NCBI GenBank assembly: GCA_021464415.1
Contig: CM038463.1
Span: forward strand, 6,494,754-6,558,753
Direction: 5' to 3'
Origin: Lonicera japonica
Lineage: Eukaryota > Streptophyta > Magnoliopsida > Dipsacales > Caprifoliaceae
DNA length: 64,000 nucleotides
Shown piece after piece: positions 11,211-24,428 of the stretch. The translations under genes were made by a program, and so were the position numbers. Within the stretch, counting starts at the first letter, position 1, and each line of letters opens with the position of its first letter. A model generated the notes under the pieces. That model worked only from the letters and a program-made list of their open reading frames with translations. It had not been told where the DNA came from and searched no databases.

Positions 11211-12070
11211 CTTGGTTTTTTATTAAATGCCCCATCTGGATTCGGTTCTGGGGCACTTTTGGATTTTTGCGAGCGTTTCTTGGGGGAGGACAGACCTTTA
11301 AAATCTTTATATTTGTTCCAATTTATATATTTCTCTTTCCCTTTCTTGCCGTTTAAGGTAAGAATTGGCTGATGTAACTGTTCAGCAATTGAAATATTCA
11401 TCCTTTTATGGGTCCTTACGTAAGCTTTCTCCGCGTTGTTAAGTTTGCAACATGGGATATCGTCTACATTAGCCCTTATATCGTTAACCAACTTGGTCCT
11501 TGGTGGCGTCTTGAGATGTGGAGGACCGCCTTTCCTAACTTAGTTTTGAAGGTATTCCTTCCACAACTTATAGGTTATATTCACAATCTTGTACTTTGTG
11601 AACAAAGCTTCTTTCTCATCGAAAGAAAATTCCTCCCCAATCCAACTTGGTGAGTACCTGACTTTAGTATCTTTGTCACTATTACATTTTTTTCTTTTAG
11701 TGTAAGAGGATGTCAAACTCGTATATTTGAGAATTATGTGAGCAGTCCTCGGGTGATTTGATTGGGAAACCAATGCATTGCCCTCGTCGTGGTGTGATAG
11801 TGCGTTTATTTACTGGTATTTAACTGCAAATCGTGGAAGCCGATCAAATACTTTAGAAAAGCATCTATAAAAAAGAGTTATGAAGACGTCAAAAAAGTTT
11901 ATAAGTGTTGAAAATAAAAAATACTCCGTAAGGGAAAGAAAACTATATGGACCAAGTTCGGAAGCCAGATGAGGGATTGGTTTGTTGGATGGATCTGGTT
12001 CAATGTCGCCCATAACTATGATTGCATCCTCATTGGTTACCTTGTAGGAGTCTGAAAGAGCAAATACAAG
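11117..12070 (-). pseudogene. Unassigned coding relic (about 318 codons, two stops)
   Basis: One minus-strand frame is open over about 318 codons with only two stops (ending at 11810 and 11540), far fewer than expected by chance in this AT-rich DNA. Recognisable stretches, in order: SDSYKVTNEDAIIVMGDIEP, HLASELGPYSFLSLTEYFLF, KVRYSPSWIGEEFSFDEKEA, VRKGGPPHLKTPPRTKLVND, NAEKAYVRTHKRMNISIAEQ, a lysine-rich segment (KKRSQKSKSAPEPNPDGAFN) and PRAPINWLRRKG. I do not recognise the family. It lies where the gag of Copia-1 would be, but lacks the usual copia gag pattern. Its 3' end overlaps the copia gag tail, which is in another frame. It could be a captured host gene fragment, a gag of unusual type, or part of another element. 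Confidence 0.5.
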
Positions 12071-12341
12071 GCTGGGGCATCATTTCTTGTTTTAAGGGAC
12101 CATTCATAAGTTCTTATAGATAAAGTATAATAATATTTTATTTTATCCAGGCCTAAAATGATGCAGTGAATTTTATTCAGAGCATCAATCCCTCCAATTA
12201 ATCTAATTACATTGGGGCTAAGTTGCCCCAAAGTTTAATGGTTACATTTAAGGAAATCTACAAGAAGCGGTCACAAAGAAAATTGAAGACCAACCTCTCT
12301 AAAAAAACAAGTGTAGTTGGGATAATCCTTGGGACCTAATT

Positions 12342-13050
12342 TATAGTGGGGTGTTAAGGTAACCCTGAAAACTGAACGCTCAAACTAAACCAACTTGAAC
12401 CGATCTATAAAAAACTGAACTGAAGAAAAATTGAAATCGAAATAAAGGAAATTGAACTGAAACCGAATTAATTTGGTTCAAGTTTGGGATGTGCAAGTGT
12501 AAAACTGAACTAATTTGAACCGTATCATCACGTATACGATTAAAAAATAAAATTAATTCACTGTTCAATATTTTATATCTATAAAATTTGCAATCTCTAA
12601 TTATAACATAAAATAAATTTTCTCTAAACTAAATATACTAACAATAAAACAAATGAATCTTTATAACAAAGTTTTGTTATATATATTTTTAATATTTACA
12701 TTCTATTAATATAATTTAATGACACATATAGTGCTATACATCATAATTAATGTTATACACAAATTAGTATTCCATCAATTATATAGTGCATACGTTCTTA
12801 AATACTACAACTTTATTCATTCATTAATGTCATGACTTAATTTTATTCGTTCAAACTTGTTTAAGTGTTGCTTTACATATAGTTTATTTTTTTTTAAGAA
12901 AAGTATAAAATCGAACCGAAAAGTTTGGTCCGGTTTTGGGTTGGCAACTTTTAAAAACTAAAACCAGACTGAACCAAAACTGAATTTTTAAGTTTGGTTT
13001 AGGTTTGGGTTCCTAAATTCTTATCCCGACTGAAACCGAAAATACCATTA
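12342..13050. repeat. AACCGA/GGTTCGGTTT-rich interspersed repeat, copy A
   Basis: The left part carries AACTGAAC/TTGAACCG words, the middle is AT-rich, and the right part carries the opposite-strand words (GGTCCGGTTTTGGGTTGG, GTTTGGTTTAGGTTTGGG). The start TTAAGGTAACCCTGAAAAC resembles the start of a second copy near 49143 (GTAAGGTACCCTAAAC). Both are about 0.55-0.7 kb. A non-autonomous DNA element is likely; superfamily not determined. Confidence 0.5.
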
Positions 13051-13539
13051 ATTTAGACTCTTTGGTAAAAGGGGTCCTCACAAGCCTCTAGCTGAGCACT
13101 TTGGCTATATACTTAGCCGTGAACTTAGCTATTTGGGTGTCATTTATGAGAGTGTTTCTACCCATAACAAAGGATTTTAAAAGAAGGAAATGACTTATGT
13201 ACTAAAGAAGAGAAAAATTCGAAGAACAAGAGAAGAACTTAAAGAAAAACCAAGAGAGGTACTAAGAACTTATTTGATCTAGAAATTTTTTAATCTTAAA
13301 GATAGAGACGACGCTGGAATATCACAAAGAAAATGAAGTTTCTAGAGAAAAAATGGGTATTATAAAGCTTCCGATAAAACCTTTGAATTTTCTGACAATG
13401 AGGTTTCAAATCACAAGAATTTCACTACAGATAGAAAGAAAAAGTAAGGATGAAGGGTTTTTAGAGGGTTTATATAGTTGCAATGATTTATTTCTTTTCA
13501 AACAGCTTCTTACCTTAAAAATCTATGATAAATGATGAA

Positions 13540-14330
13540 GCGCATTTAATGTGTAGGCCCCGCACTGTTATCCCACTCATTTTTGGACGTATGATCAACC
13601 AATGAGAATGCCGACAGCTGGCTTGATAGACAGTCACAATTGTTAGGCATACATCTTTTCAAAGAAGATGCTGATTGGATACCCTTAATAGTTACTACAA
13701 TTTATCGCTTAGAATCGTTCAGGCTAATAGTCGAACATAAAGTTTATTCAAGTTGAGCACCTAAGTTTAACTCGCAAGTTGAACTCAGGTGCTTGGGGGG
13801 GGGGGGGGGGGGGCAATTGTGGGAGGTAAAAATTAAATATGGGTTTTTTACTATGGCCCAACTTAGGGATCCAGTTTGTAGGTTGGCCCATATTTAAAGG
13901 TCTAGCAACCCACCATTACGAAGAAAAAATCTCTAGGTTGACCAGGATATGTCTATTTTCAACCCGACCAACAGCTAATTATAATATGTCGACAAAGAAC
14001 TATCAGGCAACCTATACCCGACCAATTTTGGTCTGCCAACTGACGCAGGTTGCTGAGTTAGAGGATAGATAATGGGAAATAACTATTTATACAAATTTGA
14101 ATAGGGTTAGGGACCGTTGGAAGTTTAGAGTATTATTTAAGTTGGCCTTTATAGTAATTTATATTTGTCACAAACCCTAATATAACCCTTTCCTATATAT
14201 AAAAACAGGAAAGGAAAACCAACAACTAAAGGATTATTCAATTCTAATCATCCTTACACTCATTCCCACAAACATTCTCCCATTTTCCCAAGTAAAAACT
14301 GAAAGAAAATCAAAATTAGGGATTGTATTG
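13540..14330 (+). repeat. Possible gypsy (Tat-like) 3' end: G-rich tract plus LTR fragment
   Basis: A run of 19 G at 13795-13813 is followed by CAATTGTGGGAGG. A G-rich polypurine tract followed by CAATTGT is a pattern I associate with the 3' LTR start of Tat/Ogre-like gypsy elements. Downstream, CTATATATAAAAAC near 14193-14206 could be the LTR TATA box, followed by a leader-like A/C-rich stretch. No second LTR or TSD was found. Confidence 0.3.
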
Positions 14331-15180
14331 CCCAGGTTGATTTTAAGGTTTTTATCAAAAATAATTTAGATTTTATAAGCGGAATTAAAACCTTAATCTA
14401 ATCAATTTTACTATCGAAATATGTGTTTTGTTTTCTAGCAATTAAATAAATCAAGTAATCACAAAAAGCAATTCACAACACCAGAAATTTACAAGGTATC
14501 CCTACTTGCATAGGATTAATTCTCGGGACTAACCGAAATTTTAGTTGACATCGGATTCAAGTCAACTAAAAATATAAACATAACAAAAACCCCCTTCGTG
14601 AATATATCGAAAACGCATATTTGTTTGCTCAAAACAGTTGTGGGTGAATGAAAAATTATCACCCAAAGTAAGCTACTCGTTGATAAAAGATTTTAATATA
14701 AAAATGTTACAATAATTGTAGAAAATTGTTTATAATGGTAGAAACTTATAAAAAAGTTATGATAATGGTAGAAACATAATTTGAATCGAAATGGAGATGG
14801 AAAACCACGTCTTCCCGGCAGATATATTCACATACCATCAAAACCGAACTGGAAGCATGAAAAAGGATAAATGTTATGATATAAAATAAGCACTAGCTTA
14901 GTTCCTCAGTACTAAGCCATTTACGAAGGCATTGATTTGACTGTGCACTAGATGCATCTACAGCCAACAATCCAACACTCGTACGTGCCCGCCCCACTTG
15001 TCTCCGATACCAAATAACGGTTCTAAACTCTACCTGAGCGTATACGTCTTATTTTATTTACTTAACATAATTAGTACCACACCTTGTGATAATTGTTGAC
15101 GGGTCCAAGTCAGTTCTTTTTCTTAAATTTCAAGACAAAACTATTAATTTGGAAGAAAATGGGTAATAAAGAGAAATAAG
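14331..15180. other. Intergenic stretch downstream of psbW
   Basis: No gene seen. It contains repeated AATGGTAGAAAC(A/T) words around 14700-14780. Its right part borders the 3' untranslated region of the psbW gene, with a (TAG)n run near 15255-15267 inside that region. Confidence 0.5.
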
Positions 15181-15308
15181 AAAACTCGGTCAACGAAGAG
15201 TAAGATGATACAATTAGGCACAAGAACACAAATACAACACATTCAATATACTAATAGTAGTAGTAGTATTACATTACAAAAACCAGAGGGGTTTTTTTTG
15301 TTCAACTT

Positions 15309-16181
<873 letters not shown>

Positions 16182-17003
16182 GGGAGAGCTATGGGTCTTC
16201 TTCTACTCAACAAAAAATGACAGTAGGCTAGAAGTTGGAACCAGGTACTTCACTTTGTTTCATATACTTCAAAAACATTTTGGAGAAACATACACAAAGT
16301 TATATGGTTGGTCCAAAGTCTGTCCGATGCACCACACACCATGGATAGACCGGATTTCTCGTAATCCGTAAATGACCAACCAATTTTCCCCACGTGTCAT
16401 CTCATCCGTTCATGGCCAATATTTCCTCCCAAAAAGTTTTGAGTGAATAATGAATCATATTGGGTACTTCAGAATAAAATAAAATAAAATAAAATAAAAT
16501 AAATCGATCATAGAATTAAAGTGAAAGTATTAGCTACAGTAGACAAATTCCGCACAAGCCCGTTGAACATTTCGGTCAATATTCTATCGTTAATCTGGTA
16601 AAGCTGAGCGGCCCACTTTTATTCTCAGTGAAGTGAATTTTTAAAATGTCTCAAATTAATTATATCATTTCTATTTTAAAATATAAATATAGTCTCTATT
16701 GGTTTTTGAAATATGTAAGTCTCATTTTTGTTTTCAACTAATAATCAATATATTTTCAATAAAATAAGTATTTAACATTTTGTAATCACATCTGAACCTA
16801 TTTATTTTCCCCTGAAAAGCGAAACCCAATAAATATCCCAGGAATTGCAAACATCCTGGGAGGCCCTGGGACTGTTGTCACTCTGGAATTGCAAACCCCT
16901 AGAAAGATTATATTAGCTCAAGAGAATGGGAAAGAAAAATGAGTTAAAATTTACAATTGAAAAATATGGAAGAATAATGAGAAAGAATAATAAGCCAATT
17001 TTC
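16182..17003. other. Spacer between psbW and the GAUT-like gene
   Basis: No gene seen. The part next to 16181 should hold the psbW 5' untranslated region and promoter. An (AAAAT)n microsatellite lies at about 16472-16501. Confidence 0.5.
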
Positions 17004-20000
17004 CTATAATAATACAAAGCCACTAATGTTTGTCGTTTTAAAAACTTCTTTTATCCCGTGGGATCTAAGATACTGGTGTACATTGCAATGTTGCAAGTAT
17101 GGGTGGTTGTACTTTACATGCTTACTCCAATACTGATTGTAATTCTCGAACCCAATATCCAACCACGGTTTCATTGGCCCGTCATACTGAATCACGGCTA
17201 CCTGCTCTATGTTGCCGCGATTGACTCCAGAGTGATAACCTAAACCAAGGACGTGCCATTTCCATTCCAAAGCCACGGTCTAGTTGTAGAAGGTGGCCCA
17301 TCCTATGGGCAAGCTACCGGCTTTCCACAATTGCATTGTTTTTCCCTGAATCACCAACAAGTAACAAAAGCATTATGACATCGACTACGCACTTATACAC
17401 ACGTGCATTAATGAATCGCAGGCTTTAAAAGGTGAGTATGGAACTCTCAATTGTCTCAAATTAAGAGTTTATTTGTTCCTTTTAAAGGTGTCAAAGTTAA
17501 GGCCTAAGGGCCTACTATTCTTTATATGGACACAATCGATATACCAAATCTCATGAAGCTAAACAAGTTCTATTTTACACCATTTATTGATTGCATTGAA
17601 ATTAGTCTATCCTTAGAAGCCCGTAAAAGTCAAACAGGAAGGGTTGTGTTAACGTCAAGGTTCAAAGACACCGTATTGGTCAAATGACATAATTCTCAAG
17701 TGAAAAAAAAATGACATAATTCTCATAAAATATCATGTACTCCTAGAGTACCGCATGGCCGTACTCCCGACCTAGACCAATAAATGAGCGCCAAATAAGC
17801 ACACATTCATTCTTTATATATTATATTATTTTGCCCCCTGCATGCAAGGAGAATCCTAACTGAAGCATCGCTATTGGGCTAGAGTATGGCAGTCATGTAG
17901 TACTTCAGGAATACTGAATATCTTCTCCATAATTCCTTCCTTTTTAAGGAATTGAATGGGTTGTATGGCCATCAGGAGAATTTGTTTCCATGGAAAAAGC
18001 TGGTTTTCAAACATCACAAAACATTGGAAAGTGGATTCCGTGTTTTCCATGGTAAATGTTGCCAATCAACTCCAAGTCCAAGGTTCGTAATTGGATTTTC
18101 GGGGTCATTTTAGTTCAAATTTTGAATTAGTTCTATTCCAATACCAATTCCAAAGCTAGGAAACAGAGTTCGCAAACACAGACTAGAATTACTTAACCAC
18201 AAACATATGACAAGAAAAATAAACAAGGAATGAATTACATACAAACTGCAGGTATTGGTAATAAATGCCAGTTAAATTCCGTCTCCTCCATTCTTGCAAA
18301 TCGAAAACATTCATCCCAAATGCCCACGTGCAAGCCTTAGCATTGAACCTCTTTGCCACCATTGGATCTGAAAAGTTGATAAAAATATTCATCTGACGGT
18401 AAGAGGGATCGTCTTTACGACAAGTCTCCACTGCCCCATTTACTTTGCCCTTCATGTCAACACTCCAAAGTTCTGTTAGATCCTTCTGGACAACCACATC
18501 ATGGTCAAGGAACACAATCTTATTCAGCAGAGGAAAAACATATGGTAGATAGAAACGAAGGTGGTTCATTGATGAAGCATATCTTGCGTCAGAATTTTGA
18601 TTCTGCATTGTTGCATTGAACTCTGTCGACAACCAATCAAATTTGTCTATACTCTGGACTGGAGTGTGGCCTTATATTTGATAAGAACCACATTGAGATT
18701 GCTCGAATGTTGAGATAATCCGTTACTATATGGAAGACAATTCTCTCTGGTTCCTGAAATGTCCAATTGAAGATACATTTTATTCAAGTATCTTTTACTA
18801 GACGCCAGTTTTATAAAATATTATCATAGGTTCCAATTAATTCATCAATTTGTTTGTTTAAACATTTAAGTCAACATGCCACTGCCCATAGTTTATTTTT
18901 TGTAGTGTTATATGCTCTCCTTTTTCCTAAAGAGGGGGCAATAACCCACCCTATTAAAAATCAAGAAGCAGTACAAATTACATCAAATCCCATCCAACTT
19001 ATAACCTAACTCACTCTAAGCTAGGATCTGTTGAGGAATAACACAATACATCAAAAATATTTAAGACAATTGTTCAAAGAGAAAAGGTGCAACAAACAAG
19101 TGCTCATTTGGTTCAAGTGCTAATGCTTTCCAAAAATCCTAAACTGGTAAATGCATATATAAAGTTTCATAATTCATGCATGAGTTCGGACAACAGAATG
19201 CAATTCCTTTGCTAGAGCTCAAACTTTACGTACGACATTACCAACTTCTTATACCAAAGAAGCACAAAGACTTGAAACAAATGACTACCAAAAGCAATTT
19301 TAAGATAATATCCTCTGATGCTTTCAAATTCTAGTGTACTAATTATGATTTGCAGCATTCTTTACTGAAAATGTCACATACGTAAGTGCAAAAGTAAATG
19401 AACTGGGCATATTTAACAATCCGAAAGATATGAAACTAGATAAAGACAAGCAGCATACCAAAGCAGAGGAAATAGTTGAGTCGACAACCACTGCGCACGC
19501 CAGAACATTATCAGAGAAAGCATAGCAATAGAGATCTGGATTGTGAAATTTTTGTTGGTTAGGGAGCTCCCGCTCCTCAGGTTTTAGGGCAAAATATTCA
19601 GCAGTGAGACGCATAGAAAGGCAGTGAAGGGTTTTTGGGGGAGTCCTTCCAGCAATCTGAACAAGAAATGCTGCCTGACTCTTCTGTGTTCGAACCTGTT
19701 CTGCAGCATTGGAAGTCATCATATGAAGCTTTTTGTCCATGGCAGAGCAGTCAGGGTATACACGGCAGGCTTTTAACAAGGTAGCCTTCATGGATATCAT
19801 CCCCTGAAGAGCTCTGAAGAGTTCATGGGTTTTAGATTAGACATGGATTTATTCGACTCTTCGTGAGGAAGCGGGGAGAGAGAGGAAGAGAGAGGAGGGC
19901 TTCAATGGTTCTCAATTAATCCATTATGCATGCTTAAAAGACAAGGCCGAAAGTGATCCGAAACGGCCAAGTCAACTTGATCTTAGTATCCTCTGTTTTG

Positions 20001-21332
20001 AAACCATTACCCCTACGTGTACATAACAAAAATGAATTAGACTAGCTTTGTTCGCTGAAACTTTATATTTTTAGCCATAAAGAACGAAATCCTGGCAACT
20101 TGTCAAGTCTATTAGCCTGATCCACTCGTCAACTCTCTTGAGTGTTTTCCTTTTTGAGGAAGTTTCAACATTTGAAATAATGCATTATTTTATCTTGCCC
20201 GAAATCAAATACCAAGTCAAAATTGGGCGCCCAAATTCTTTTCACTGAAACCATGTCTTTGAACTAAGCAGTATACATCTGAACTTAAAACTAACAATTT
20301 GGATCTAAAAAACTAGTGTCACGGAAATGTATAATATCAGTTCGCTTCTTGGTAGGTATTCTAAAAACCTCGGAATCTGAGCAGAATAATAAATAGCAAT
20401 GTGAAAAAACAGACACGGAGGTGATGTCTTCGACTCTGTGCTTTCAATTAAAGTCCTGTATGCTGGGGCCAAAGAAACCCAGCAATGAGACCAGTATTCA
20501 TGCTATATCGAAGTCATCGTGTAATTAAAGGAAAAGTTATATACATGATTCATTTTTTTTCACATTCCTCTTCAAAGTCAGCAAGTTCATTTCCATACCA
20601 ATAGAATGAAAATTACTAGAGGAACAGACAACCATAGAAACTTACCTCCCCGACAAATCAGAATCCTTGGTTGATTCACCCATGGCTCGTTCTTGCTCTT
20701 TAATCCGCAGTTTCAATTCCTTTACTAAATGAGAGTTGCTATTCGGTGGTGCAAAACTCAAGTATGCTTTAGCCATAATCAATTGGTCTTTCATCACTTC
20801 TAACTTCTCATCTACCTTACTTGGCTGGGTTCGAACTTGCTGATCATGTCTAACCATTTGTTTAGATTCTTCCTGCCACAATTCCAAACCAAAAGTCCGA
20901 AACAATCTGAACATTGTCAAGGCCCAGACAAAATTTAGAAATGAGACGAGAGATTAACAGAAAGCTACAAATAATTGCAACATACTGCAATCCTTCCACT
21001 TACAAAATTTATTATGACAGTAATACACAACCGTTGGAGGGTAAGGAAAAAATTATGAACGAAAAATGTTACTAGTGTAAATATGGTCACCATATTTATA
21101 TCTTTCCCACCTTCAGGGCATACATTATGCCAACTCCTGTCAATTCTAAACCGTTAGCACAAATCACAAATCAATAGAACAAATTCCTCAAATATTCCAG
21201 TTATCTATTATCAAATCGTCTCTTATTTTTGGTTTTTAATACGTTTTCTTTTAACACCTCTTGCAATATCAAAAATGTATTTGATGGTTTATTCACTCGT
21301 GGCTCTAATTTTTCAAAAAAATAGAATGTAAC

Positions 21333-24300
21333 TGTAATACCCCGTCCTTTCAAATCACTATAATCATCTTCACTTGTTCGTCCATTTCACCGTGAGAGGT
21401 GAAATCGTGTATTGTGGAGCCTTATAGCATACTGTTGTCTTTAACTAGTCATAGTAGCCTCTTTATACTCATGTGAGACATCGTTTAGTGATTCGGGTGA
21501 TCTGAATCAATTCCGGCTTGTAAAATGTAAGTTTCGGTCTTACGCGATTTCTTTGTTTCTAGCCAACTTGGGCCTACCGTAACTTCTGCGTTTCATGTCT
21601 GAATTGGTTCCTATTTGCGCCTACATCTAGGTTTCATACCATTCTACAACTTTCGTGTTTTGACCGAAGTCCAATTCGCACTTCTCGTTTGTCAAAACAT
21701 TGTGCGAAGTAGGCCGGTTACTAAATTCTGATCGTTCGGTAGCATTTCGGCAGAGCGCTGTCTTCGGAGTATTTTTGGGAATTATCCATTCACAATTTGG
21801 GAAAACTTCCTTTACAAAGTTGTATATCTTCGAGTTATCTTTCCGTTGACATAAAGATCACCTAAATCGGAGTCCTGAGCAGAATGTTATGACAGAATTA
21901 TGAGCAGTGCTCCAAATCCCAAAATGCCTATTCTGGCAGTGGACTCCATGAACGATCATGGGATATTCCATGATCGATCATGGTACCTTGAAGGTCGGTT
22001 TTGACTGTGTTTAACTCAATTTTTCACCTCTTTAAACCCCACACATCACCATTTTTGACCAACACACATGCACAACACATTTGGGGGTTCTAAAGAGAGA
22101 TTTAGGGATTTTTGAGGGATCATTGAGGGTTCATCTTTTCTATACAAGATTTGAGGCCAAATCTGCACTATTCATCATCCTCTTCCTCTCTCCCACCATT
22201 GGAGTTCAAGCGGAGAAGCTAGGGTTTCGTGATCTTGACGAGGGAGCATCATCAAGCCTTCATTTATGGAATTTAAGCTCTTGAGAGGTGGGAACACTAA
22301 TACTTAAGCTTTATTTCAAAGTATTATGTCTTGTAAGCTTCAAATCAAACCAAACTTGGGTTTTTTACCTATAACTTCGAAAATTGCATGTTCATGGGAT
22401 TTGGGGGTGTTTTCTTATGATTATTTGGTTGACTGCATTTCATACAACTCCATTATGATTTTTATACAAGAACCCCTAATTTATATGTTGATTTCGAAGA
22501 GATTTGTATGAAACCTTCACTTACGGATACGATAATGAATAGTAATTTATGATATGTATATATATATATGGAGTTATACATGGATTTGAAGGTATGATTT
22601 GGCTATAATTACTTGTATTGTGATATTGTTGTTGTACTATGGCTATTAGTTCACCATTTATTGGATTTTTTTAGTTATCTAGCCAGTCCGTAACTACGTT
22701 GGGCATGTTTATAAGTTTATATTGAATAAACCATGTGTTGGTATCACAAGGGTGAGTTTATAGTGAACCTAAATATTATAAAAATATATGCTATACTGGG
22801 CTTAGCGCCAATTGGACGAAAACTCGTGAAATTCCCCAAAGTGGTGGTGTTCTTAACTAAGCCACTGGTTGACGGACTTGGCGTATTTGGTTTCAAGTAC
22901 AGCAACAATATGACAGTAAAAAAAAGAAAAGAATATAGTTAAATAATTGAATTTGTATGTAATGTATCTAAATATATATTAAGTATGTGCTTTGGGTATA
23001 ATTAAATTGTTTGACGAGAAAAGCGTTTTGATTACGTATATGGTATTTGTGAGTAAAGGCTTTATAAGTATGGATTTCTGGTGTTTCATGCTTTTGTAAG
23101 CTATGATTGTAATACTTATACAAGTATGGATGTATTGAGTATACATTTAGGATAACGATGGTTTTTCATTACTTGCATTTTAATTGGCTAGTAGATGAGT
23201 TCAATATGAACTATTGTATTAGTTAATTGGCTCAATTGTTCGTCTGTAGATCAGATACTTGAGTGACTCTATATATACACACATGAGTGCGCTAGTCCAT
23301 GATAGGTCCCATGTTTGTTCCCTAAAGGTTGGGGACGTAAATTGGGACAGAGAGCCCCTGGGTGAAAGACCCGAAACCGTGCACGGAAAATAACGGGAGG
23401 CCCTGCTGCCGTGTGGTTGAAAGGCCACAAAATGCAGACCTGGTTGTAAGCTTGGATAGTCGCGGATTTTTGAGACGATTGTTTCGGATGATATACGTTT
23501 AGATGATACAATTGTAGTGCCAAGTTCTACAAACTAGCCAACGGTTTTATATATACGTATATGAGTTGGAAGTACATACTTTCTTGCTATGGATTATTTG
23601 TATCTCAGCAATACTTATTTTACCGTAAGTATGAGTTTTACAAATATATTATTTTATCAGTGCGATTTCAACTGTATTTTCAAGTGATCTATATCTTATT
23701 ATATGTTGGGGATGGGAAAGCATTACCATATATATTATAAAATGATCTTCGCAGTATTGATACTATAAATCTATAAATGTTTATAATTTATAGAGACATC
23801 ATATTCACACAACATATATGAAAGGAACTACTTTCATTATTCCACATTGCATGCATTGTTTTGAAAATGTATTTTTTTATATGTTAAACCTTATAGTTCC
23901 CACTGAGCCCGTTTGGCTCACTCCCATTTTTTCAAAACAGTTTTGCAGGTATTTTTTGAGGGATGGCACGTGTACGAGTCTAGGGAGCCTCTGATAGCTT
24001 AGAACTATGTAGTTATCTAAGGATGACTTGATGATTATAAAACCCATATCTTTTGAATGCTTTGTGTAATTGATTTAAGATATCATGTATTGTGAAAGTG
24101 TTGTATAACATATTAATATTGCTTGGGACCTCGTTGAAGGAAATTGGATTGTACAACATTTGTAATTAAGTGGTTGGATATGAATTTATGTGTATGTGGA
24201 GGAGTTTGTTTCAAAGGCTTTTGAAACTTACATTGTTATATACAGGTTTTTGGAATTATTAAATTTATAGACTCCACATGCCAAATTTTTTTCCAAACTG

Positions 24301-24428
24301 GAATTTTACACAAGGAATGTTTTAGATGTTGTTTTAATTGTTTTAATTGAATCCCACCATCGCGTACGGCACCGTGATTAACCGAGTCCTGGAGGTGAAA
24401 ATTTCGGAACGGGATTCGGGGCGTCACA
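21333..24428. mobile_element. Solo LTR, Del/Tekay-like gypsy family (3.1 kb), in a GAUT intron
   Basis: Begins TGTAATACCCCGTC and ends GGATTCGGGGCGTCACA, with a perfect 5-bp duplication GTAAC at 21328-21332 and 24429-24433. There is no internal coding region. The long length and TGTAA-ACC/...TRACA ends fit LTRs of Del/Tekay chromoviruses. It shares clear sequence with the element at 56036-58300 (for example AATTTGGGAAAACTT, GTTGTA, GACATAAA-ATCACC, GGAGTCC-GAGC). A single LTR with a TSD means an ancestral full element was removed by LTR-LTR recombination. Confidence 0.9.

Noticed and set aside
11117..12070. Endogenous plant pararetrovirus origin for the unassigned relic
   Set aside because: Considered because of a lysine-rich, gag-like region, but no coat-protein zinc finger, movement-protein or RT motif of that group could be recognised in it.
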